From positions 1 to 64,000 of the forward strand of contig NZ_JAAVUQ010000014.1 of NCBI RefSeq assembly GCF_018449515.1: 64,000 bases of DNA, in the 5' to 3' direction. The translations under genes and the position numbers were made by a program. The notes below the pieces were generated by a model. The model searched no databases. It was given only the letters and a program-made list of their open reading frames with translations, and was not told the DNA's origin. Each line of letters begins with the position of its first letter. Within the stretch, counting starts at the first letter, position 1. Positions 54,648 to 62,500 of this stretch are shown piece after piece. Source of the DNA: Caballeronia sp. dw_19 (GTDB lineage: Bacteria > Pseudomonadota > Gammaproteobacteria > Burkholderiales > Burkholderiaceae).

Positions 54648-56009
54648 ATGCCAAAAAGAAACGGCAATTTGCGGTGGGGGATTGTTTCGTTGCTAATCGC
54701 TCCCATCACCTTCGTCATGACGCTGGACCGCGCCGCGATGACGATCGCCGCCCCCACGATCCAGAAAGAGCTAGGGCTGTCGCTTGTCGAGATGTCAGTG
54801 ATCCTGACTATCTATTTCTGGACGTACGCATTGGGACAGATCCCTGCGGGAAGGCTGGCCGAGCGTCATGGGTCCAGGAAGGTCCTGTTTGGAACGAGCG
54901 CACTTTGGTCCTTGATGATGATAGTGACGCCGTTCGGCGTGGGCTTTAACTGGCTGGTCGGCTGCCGCGCTCTGCTCGGAGGTGCACAATCCGCTGACTG
55001 GTCAAGCGGTGTGCTCGCGGTGAAACGCTGGTTCCCCAAGAATGAACGCGCGAAGGGTAACTCCTTTCTCCTGGCGGGGCTCTATCTTGGACCCATCATT
55101 TCCGCGCCACTTACTGCCTGGATGATCTTGCAGTTCGGCTGGCACTCCGTCTTTTATGTGTTCGGTGCAATAGGCCTCGTACTGGGAATCGCGTGGTGTT
55201 TCGGTTATCGCGATGTGCCGGCGCGGCATCCCCTGATTACCGCTGAGGAGGCAACCTATATTGCTGCGGGACAGTCGGAACCGGAGGCTGTCGCCAAAGG
55301 ATTATTTCTGAAGTGTCTCCGGCATCCGCGGTTCTGGCTTTTCGGTATCCAGTACTTTTTGTTGGTCCTGATCCAGAGTTTCTACACGACCTGGCTACCA
55401 ACCTATCTCATGCGCGCACGTGGACTCTCGCTTAAGTCCATGGGGTTTGCGGCGTCGCTTCCATGGATCGCCGTGTTCGTGGCGGTGTTCGTGGCGGGGA
55501 TCGTATGCGACAAAATATTGAAGCGTACTCAATCGGTCTGGGCCGCTCGCGCTCCGGTCGCCATGGTGGGATTTCTTGTTAGCGCTATCGCCCTCTGTCT
55601 GGCTTCATATGCCGTGAATATTGCGGCCGTCGTTGGTTTCCTGTGCTTATCATTCGCTGCGGTGGGTTTTGTGCAAGTCGTCGTCTGGTCGGCAGCCCAG
55701 GACCTGGCGCGGGATTTTACCGGCGTGATGTCTGGCTGGACTAATCTGTGGGGAGCCGCATCGAACGTCGCGGGACCCGTTACCGTCGCTTTCATGGTGA
55801 AGCTCACCGGTAACTGGGGTAGCGCCTTGATAGTCATCGCACTGGCGGCCGCGTTAGGCACGGTGCTCTGGTTGTTCGTGCATCCTGAGAAGCCGCTGTT
55901 TGACACCCAGCAAGTCCCGGTTGCAGAGCCGTCTAAAGAGCTCATCAAGCAGGTGGCAAGCAGCAGCGACTTGAACCGTGATTTGACTTCGGATGAAGTG
56001 CGTCCCTGA
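54648..56009 (+). CDS. MFS transporter, anion:cation symporter type
   Basis: A 453-residue transporter with 12 predicted helices, starting at ATG 54648 (GGAG eight bases upstream). The loop 2-3 motif GQIPAGRLAERHGSRKVL and the N-terminus resemble the ACS group that takes up organic anions such as hexuronates, tartrate, phthalate or nicotinate. It follows the phnN fusion by 123 bases and is probably in the same transcription unit. A pyridine carboxylate substrate would fit nadC, but this is a guess. Confidence 0.85.
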   Translation: MPKRNGNLRWGIVSLLIAPITFVMTLDRAAMTIAAPTIQKELGLSLVEMSVILTIYFWTYALGQIPAGRLAERHGSRKVLFGTSALWSLMMIVTPFGVGFNWLVGCRALLGGAQSADWSSGVLAVKRWFPKNERAKGNSFLLAGLYLGPIISAPLTAWMILQFGWHSVFYVFGAIGLVLGIAWCFGYRDVPARHPLITAEEATYIAAGQSEPEAVAKGLFLKCLRHPRFWLFGIQYFLLVLIQSFYTTWLPTYLMRARGLSLKSMGFAASLPWIAVFVAVFVAGIVCDKILKRTQSVWAARAPVAMVGFLVSAIALCLASYAVNIAAVVGFLCLSFAAVGFVQVVVWSAAQDLARDFTGVMSGWTNLWGAASNVAGPVTVAFMVKLTGNWGSALIVIALAAALGTVLWLFVHPEKPLFDTQQVPVAEPSKELIKQVASSSDLNRDLTSDEVRP

Positions 56010-56103
56010 TGTCTGTTGCCCCCCGGGTTGCAAGTCAGCTGCTTCCCGGGGCGATACTCGTTGACCGGTGCCGATGTCAGCGCGGTCGAATGAGTCGCCT
56101 ACG

Positions 56104-57582
56104 TCAAATCAATTTAAGCGTCGACGCCTTCAAGGTAGCCGCCGCACGCGTCGAGCAATCGAGCTTGCGGAACACGCTTTCGACGTGCGTGCGCACCGTG
56201 CTGGGACTTAGCTCAAGCGCCTTTGCCACCTCTTTGTTACTGGCGCCCAGGCTAATGTGACGAAGCACCTCCGATTCCCGAGGCGACAGAAGCGGTGCCT
56301 GGGCCGAGTGGGGTTTACTGCAAATTACGCCGCCGTCATACGCGTCATATTCATTCGAGATTAGCGCACTGACAATATCGGCATTGAATCGCCCTGCCAA
56401 CGCCTGCTCGCGGAGCAAGGTTGCGGCATCTTCAGCGGAGTATGCCTCCCGCCAGGGACGCTTCGAGCGCAACGCGACCCAGGCGGCGGCCGCACCGAGC
56501 ACCTGGCCTTCACGCGCAATGCCACCGCCTTCTGCGCCCCGGAAATAGCCTGAACCGTCCAGCCGCTCATAGGCAAGCGAAGCAATCTCCGATTCACGAG
56601 CGAGGGCACCGATCTGCTTGCCTGCGCGTGCGGTCCAGTAGGGGACCAGCCGCACTTTCTCCCAGGCTCCCGTGGGCAAACGGCCCGGTGTGTTCCATAC
56701 CGAGTTCGGCACCGCCGCGCGTCCCATGCCGTGAATCAAGCCGGCGAGATACACGCGGCGCTGTGTCTCCTCGTCAAGGCCCAGGCGCGCGCAGCAAACC
56801 GCTGACGCGTTCGCCACGCGCCGTGAATAGCCCGCCATCCAGGGCAGCTTCAGGTCGATCACGTCAGCAATGATTTCCGGCGCGCTCGTTTGCTGCATCG
56901 GTTGAGTGTTCAAGGGTTCATCGCGCGCCGACGTACTCCACTGGTCAAGCTCGTTCAGCCATTTTGGCGCGCGAGATAATGCCAGTTGCGCAAGCGCTTG
57001 CGGATACTGATGACCGGCCTTCCGGGTTATCAGCACCTTTGCCTGCTCCACCCCGTAGATACGGCTGAAAATCTCGATATCGCCAGCCAGCGCGACGAGA
57101 AACACGGCGTCGGGCACGTTGCCGCCCTGCGTCTGATGCGGGAAACCGCAGCCATCCCAACTTTCGAAAATGTGCCGCAGCGCCACCTGGGTTGCTCCCG
57201 CTAGCCCGAGCATGCGCGCGACTTCGCCCGATACTTCGCAGTGAATCTGCGCCAGCGGCGTAATGGCCGCACCGAGCCGTCCCGATGATTCGTCGCCGGC
57301 CCATCCGGGCCGCATCGCAAGCATGTCCGCCCTGCTGCCGACGTCGTCTCCCAGCCACTCCGAGAAACCCGCTGCGTTTGCCGTGCAGCCCGACCACCGC
57401 AGCAGCGACACCTCCATGGCAACACCGCACTGCGTCTCGTCGTGGCCGGCGTCGGCGGCGAGCCGTCCCGCAAGCCAGCCGGTACGCATCGAATGATCGG
57501 TTGGCTGCCCCATGCTGAGGTCGCCGATAAACGCAAGCGCCTTGATGGCGTCCAGCACCCGGATAGCAGAGTCGTCTTGCAT
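56104..57582 (-). CDS. LuxR-family regulator with degenerate HD-GYP repeats
   Basis: A 492-residue regulator starting at ATG 57582 (GAGG upstream). Two HD-GYP-like halves are visible: LRHIFESWDGCGFPHQ near 170 and LAGLIHGMGRAAVP...ASLAYERLDGSGYFRG near 315-380. Canonical HDxGK, HHE and GYP residues are altered (HG, AYE, GYF), so cyclic di-GMP hydrolysis is unlikely and a ligand-sensing role is suggested. The C-terminal LuxR HTH is LLSPRESEVLRHISLGASNKEVAKALELSPSTVRTHVESVFRKL. It converges on the MFS gene and may control that cluster. Confidence 0.8.
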   Translation of the reverse strand: MQDDSAIRVLDAIKALAFIGDLSMGQPTDHSMRTGWLAGRLAADAGHDETQCGVAMEVSLLRWSGCTANAAGFSEWLGDDVGSRADMLAMRPGWAGDESSGRLGAAITPLAQIHCEVSGEVARMLGLAGATQVALRHIFESWDGCGFPHQTQGGNVPDAVFLVALAGDIEIFSRIYGVEQAKVLITRKAGHQYPQALAQLALSRAPKWLNELDQWSTSARDEPLNTQPMQQTSAPEIIADVIDLKLPWMAGYSRRVANASAVCCARLGLDEETQRRVYLAGLIHGMGRAAVPNSVWNTPGRLPTGAWEKVRLVPYWTARAGKQIGALARESEIASLAYERLDGSGYFRGAEGGGIAREGQVLGAAAAWVALRSKRPWREAYSAEDAATLLREQALAGRFNADIVSALISNEYDAYDGGVICSKPHSAQAPLLSPRESEVLRHISLGASNKEVAKALELSPSTVRTHVESVFRKLDCSTRAAATLKASTLKLI

Positions 57583-57745
57583 CAGTTTCGCCTCATTTTT
57601 CTCTTTTCTCTTTTCGCTTAGTGCGCTCGTTGGATCGGCACAGGCTCGGTCATTTGACCGATACAAGAGATCGCCCAATCAGCGCATTCTCCAATCCGCA
57701 CACTGATTTCCTTCCTAACCCGATTTATTCAAGAGGATTCACATT

Positions 57746-58537
57746 ATGAACACCCTGCTCAAAAAATGCCTGGCCGCTTCGCTGCTGCTTGGAGGGCTGT
57801 TGTCGCTTACCGCGTTCACCCCAGCCAGCGCCGCGTCTTCATCTGATGACCTGAAGGGCAAAAACGTGGTGCTGGTGCACGGCGCGTTCGCCGATGGATC
57901 GAGCTGGGATAAGGTTATCCCGATTCTTCAGGCAAAAGGCTTGCACGTGGTGGCGGTGCAAAATTCGCTCAGGTCGCTCGATGACGATGCAGCGGCGACG
58001 AAGCGGGTGATCGAACAACAGGACGGCCCCGTCATACTGGTCGGCCATTCCTGGGCCGGTTCAGTCATTACGCAAGCCGGCAATGACGACAAGGTGAAAG
58101 CGCTGGTGTACGTTGCCGCTTTTGCGCCCGACAAGGACCAGTCGATCAACGACATCTTGAAGGGGAAACCGGCGCCATCGTGGGCGTCCGCACTGCAGAA
58201 AGATTCCGCCGGATACCTGACACTTTCTACCGATGCAATCATTCACGACTTCGCCCAGGATTTGCCTGTTGCACAAGCCCGTCTCGTAGCCGCGACTCAA
58301 GGTCCCTGGTTCGCGGGCTGCACCGACGATAAGGTGTCGGAGGCTGCGTGGCATAACAAGCCATCGTGGTTCGTATTGACGGAAAAGGACCGCATGATTC
58401 CGCCGGCTTTGCAGGCCGCAATGGCGCAGCAGATCGGTGCGACTGTTGTCAAGGTTGATGCGAGCCATGTCGCGATGCTGTCAAAGCCAGCGGAGGTTGC
58501 TGCGGCGATTATTGCTGCGGCGCGGGCGGTGCAGTAA
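57746..58537 (+). CDS. Secreted alpha/beta hydrolase
   Basis: A 263-residue exported hydrolase. The signal peptide is at 1-30 (LAASLLLGGLLSLTAFTPASA). The oxyanion motif LVHGAFADGSSWD precedes the nucleophile GHSWAG; likely acid in TEKDRMIP and His in DASHVAML complete the triad. The fold group includes secreted esterases and salicylate-esterase-like enzymes of Burkholderia. It is a paralogue of the 1199-1978 hydrolase. The RBS GAGGA lies upstream of the ATG. Divergent from the HD-GYP-LuxR gene, which might also regulate it. Substrate unknown. Confidence 0.88.
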   Translation: MNTLLKKCLAASLLLGGLLSLTAFTPASAASSSDDLKGKNVVLVHGAFADGSSWDKVIPILQAKGLHVVAVQNSLRSLDDDAAATKRVIEQQDGPVILVGHSWAGSVITQAGNDDKVKALVYVAAFAPDKDQSINDILKGKPAPSWASALQKDSAGYLTLSTDAIIHDFAQDLPVAQARLVAATQGPWFAGCTDDKVSEAAWHNKPSWFVLTEKDRMIPPALQAAMAQQIGATVVKVDASHVAMLSKPAEVAAAIIAAARAVQ

Positions 58538-58954
58538 GTTGGTGTGGGAGGGTTTTGGGGTAGTGGTCGGGGTCTATGCCGGGTTGGTGCTTTCGGCCGT
58601 GGTGGTCTGCGAGAGTCGGATTTTCTCTTTATCACTATTAGCCACTGTGCGTGGCGGCACGTCATTTCTTTGTCCAAAGCGACAAAGAAACGAAGCAAAG
58701 AAAACGCTTTCAAAACGCGCTACCCTAAGTGTCCACAGCGTGCAGTTTCTATTCATAGGTGCCCCAAAAGCACGGTGCTCGCCAGAGCCACCGATGTGTG
58801 AAACCCTCCTTCTCCGAACACGGATACCCACACGCTTCGCCACCAGTGATTGAACCTGCAGAAGGTTCACCCCGCGCTATCCGCGTAAGACCTCCCTCCA
58901 AATATGTATCCATGTCGAACTTCACCGCTCCCCGGAAACAGGAGCGGTGAAGTT
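58538..58954. repeat. Burkholderia-type intergenic repeat segment
   Basis: A non-coding segment containing a perfect 10-base hairpin (TTTCTTTGTC 58665-58674 with GACAAAGAAA 58681-58690), followed by AAACGAAGCAAAGAAAACG. It ends with the 33 bases shared with the window start (58868-58900). Sequences of this kind recur between Burkholderia genes. A 15-base perfect inverted repeat at 58917-58931/58941-58955 marks the junction with the IS remnant. No gene. Confidence 0.6.
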
Positions 58955-59250
58955 CCCTCGATATTTCGTCTTCCAGGAAGTGGATTTTATGCAACCCGCT
59001 CCTCCTGATTTTGTTCGCTGATCCGGCGGTCGAGATACTGGATTGGTGAGCTTTAGTCCAAGCGTCAAATGCAGCCGTTTTCGATTATCCCGTAAGAGGA
59101 CTTCCTTCGGGAGCGTAAAAGACTTCAATATAGTCAAAACTCGCCGCCTTTATTTCGGCATGCGTGACGTAACGCATGCCATCAAATCGCTCGTTTTTGA
59201 AACTGTTAAACCAGATTTCAGTAGGGCGTTGACAAATTTATGCAAAAACT
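58955..59250 (-). pseudogene. IS3-family transposase OrfB remnant (3' end)
   Basis: Minus-strand reading gives FKNERFDGMRYVTHAEIKAASFDYIEVFY, the end of the DDE integrase domain of IS3-family OrfB. It is then interrupted by a 31-base, partly palindromic insertion (59084-59114) carrying a stop. The original frame resumes as RKRLHLTLGLK, the usual final motif. No orfA or complete ends remain, so this is an inactive scar of transposition. Confidence 0.75.
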
Positions 59251-59554
59251 GGCAACTGTTTCATGCGAGCTAACGGCAATGCTCATTGCCTCGCCTTTCT
59301 CGTCATGATGCAGTACATTTGAAAAACTATTTTTTCTTGAAGGTAGGCCAGCCTGACTGTTTGCGCTTGACTTAACACTCTATGACCAGCGGCACGAGGT
59401 AGGTTTTATTTCGCATAACGAATAAATATGTTTCCGTGGAAAAGCGCTGAAATATAAAAATACTTACTTTCCCTGATTGCTTCGTAGTGCCGGAATATTC
59501 TGAACAGTGGCCGCTTTGATCTATGAAGGTGTAGTGGTTTTACATGGGGCGGAA
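59251..59554. other. AT-rich leader of the autotransporter gene
   Basis: About 300 bases markedly richer in A and T than the rest of the window, between the IS remnant and the autotransporter start. It presumably contains the autotransporter promoter, but no single -35/-10 pair stands out. The composition suggests transferred DNA. Confidence 0.45.
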
Positions 59555-62500
59555 ATGAAAAAAACGAATTCCTCAAGAAAAATATTAGTTCTTCGGTTAC
59601 GTTATCCATTGATAAAAGCGGCGATCAAAGCGCTGCTTATCGGAGTTCCGTTTGTATTAAGCTCAACTGCCTCAAGAAGTCTCTACGCCACCACCATCAA
59701 TAGTTCAACCAATCCTGTTGTCTTACAAACGCTCGACCCCACCACCGCTATCTTCGTTGCACCAGTAACAACCACGGTCACCGTTAGCGGCACCGCTATT
59801 TCCGGTGATACTTCGAAAGACTGGCAACTGACCAACAACGGCTCGATTACAGCAAACGGTAATGGCAATACGGCGGGGATTTTGCTCAGCTCGGCTACGG
59901 TCAATGCAGCCCTGATAGATAACTTCGGCACCATCAAAGGTGCCGGTCCGAACTCGGCTGGCATCTTTCTGCCGAATGGCGGTACGGTTACCAACCACAA
60001 CGGAGCGAATATTGGCTCTGCGGGCTTCTATGGCATCTCTTACAGTGGAGGCCCTGCCACTGCATTGATCAACGTGGTAAACGATGGCGCTATTTCTGGC
60101 TCTTCAGGTGGGTTGGTACTTGCTGGCGGGTCTGTCACGCAAAGTGCCACCGGGACCATTAGTAGCACCAGCGGCGTTGGTATTTTGAATAACAGCGGGT
60201 CAATCACCATTAACAATGCCGGCGCTATCAGCGGCTCTGCCTATGGTGCACTGTTACGCGGTACAGGGGTCGAGACCCTGGTGAACAGCGGCACCATTTC
60301 AGGCGGCAGCAGCGGCGTCGCACTGCAAAGCAGCGGAGGAGGAACGCTGACCAATTCCGGAACGATTACCGGTACAGGCGGCACTGCCATCAGTATTAGT
60401 GGTAGTAACACCCAGGTTATTTTGCAAACCGGCAGCGTGTTGAACGGCGCGGTTACCAGCACAGGCGCGGGCAACACGCTCGTGTTACAAGGCAATGGTA
60501 CCGCGAGCAACGCGTTTAGCGGCTTTACCACCGTCTCTGCCCTGAACAGTGGCACCTGGACATTGAGCGGTAACGTGGGAACAACGGCCCCCAGTGCAGC
60601 GGCGTTAAACGTGCAAAACGGTACGCTGGTCATTACGGGTCAAGTGACGAATGCCGGGGCAGGAGCCGGGTCGAGCATTTCAAGCGGCGGCACGTTACAG
60701 ATTGGTAACGGCGGCACCACGGGTGGTGTCAGCGGCAATGTGCTGGTCGATAGCGGCGGTCAATTGCGTTTTAACCGTTCCGATAACCTGACTTATGGCA
60801 ACGTTATCAGTGGTTCCGGCGGCCTTACCCAAGCCGGATCTGGCACATTGATCCTGACTGGCAACAACACCTATACGGGTGTCACCACATTGAATGGGGC
60901 GCTGCAAATCGGCAATGGTGGTACCAGCGGCAGTATTACTGGAGACGTGAGCAATCAAGGTCAAAGCCTGACCTTTAATCGTTCAGACACGCTAGTTTAC
61001 GGCGGAGCGATCTCCGGGACAGGACGGCTAATACAATCCGGTACCGGCACGCTTATCGTGACTGGCAACAGCGCCTATTCAGGCTCTTTGGCAATAACTT
61101 CAGGTACATTGCAAATAGGCAATGGCGGCACCAGCGGTAGCGTCACCCCTTCAGGCGGTGTCGGCAATAGTGGCATTCTGGCCTTTGATCGCTCGGATGC
61201 ATTGAGCTTTGGTAGCAGCATCAGCGGTACAGGGTCACTGAAGCAAAATGGCAGTGGCACCACAACCCTCACCGGCAACAATACCTACACCGGTGGCACT
61301 ACGATCAGCGCAGGCGCCTTGCAACTGGGCAATGGTGGCACCGCCGGTTCGATTCTCGGCAATATCACCAACAACGCAGCGTTAGCGTTTAACCGCTCGG
61401 ATGCGGTGACTTATGCGGGCGTAGTCAGCGGCATCGGTTCGCTCACGCAAGCCGGCACCGGCACCACCACCCTCACGGGCAACAATACCTACACCGGCGG
61501 CACCACCGTCAACGCGGGCACGCTCCAACTGACCGGCACCGGCGCTATCGGCAGTGGTGCAGTCAATATCGCCAGTGCCGGCATGCTCGCTTTAACCCCC
61601 GTCAGTGGCAACTACGCGTTCAATAACGCGCTTACCGGCACTGGCTTGCTCGCCGTGTCGCTTGGCAGCGCCACCAATACGTTCGACTTCGGCACTGGCG
61701 CGGGCAGCACCTTTACCGGCAATGTCACGCTCAATCAAAGCACCTTTAATCTCTCTGCCAATAACACCGCCGCTCTCACGAACGCCACCCTGCAACTGAA
61801 TACTGGCAACACCACGACAGTGGGCGCGGGCGTGCAAACCATTGGCAACCTGGCGCTTAACGGTAATACGCTCGCCTTCGCAAACCTGCTCTCCGGCACC
61901 ATCCGCACCGGCGCACTCACTTTAAATAGCGGCACCGTGCGCATCGATCCAGGCAGTGCTGTCGACCCCACCGGGAACCTGCTCACGCAAGACGATGGCG
62001 CCAACACGCAACTGATTAGCGCAACCGGCGTCACCGGCAATACTTCTGGGTTCACGCTCACCGATCTGGCGGGCAACCCGCTCGCCACCTCGACCGGGAA
62101 CATTACCCAAGGCGGCAACACGGTTGCTGTCGGCACTTACAGTTTTACGCTCAGTACCGGCGCCAACACTGGCTTGTATGCGGGTTACGGCCTTAGCCAG
62201 CTTGCTTTGCAAGCCGGCCAGACCCTCACGCTCGCAGGCGACACCCCCAACCCCGCCGGGGGCGCCGACATGAAGGCGCAGATCACCGGTAGCGGCAATC
62301 TCACAATCGATGCCACAAACAGCATCACTCTGATCAATGCCGCCAATGACTACACCGGCACCACCACTGTTAGCGGCGGCACGCTGGTGCTTGGCAGCGA
62401 CAACGCACTGGGCAACACATCTTTACTCGCCCTCAATGCGGGCACGACGGCTGATATCAATGGCAAGACGCAGACGATCGGCGCGCTCGGTGGCGCAGGC

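Noticed and set aside
56021..56051. CCCCGGG/CCCGGGG hairpin after the MFS gene
   Set aside because: Seven-base arms, a 17-base loop and no T-run; too weak to call a terminator.
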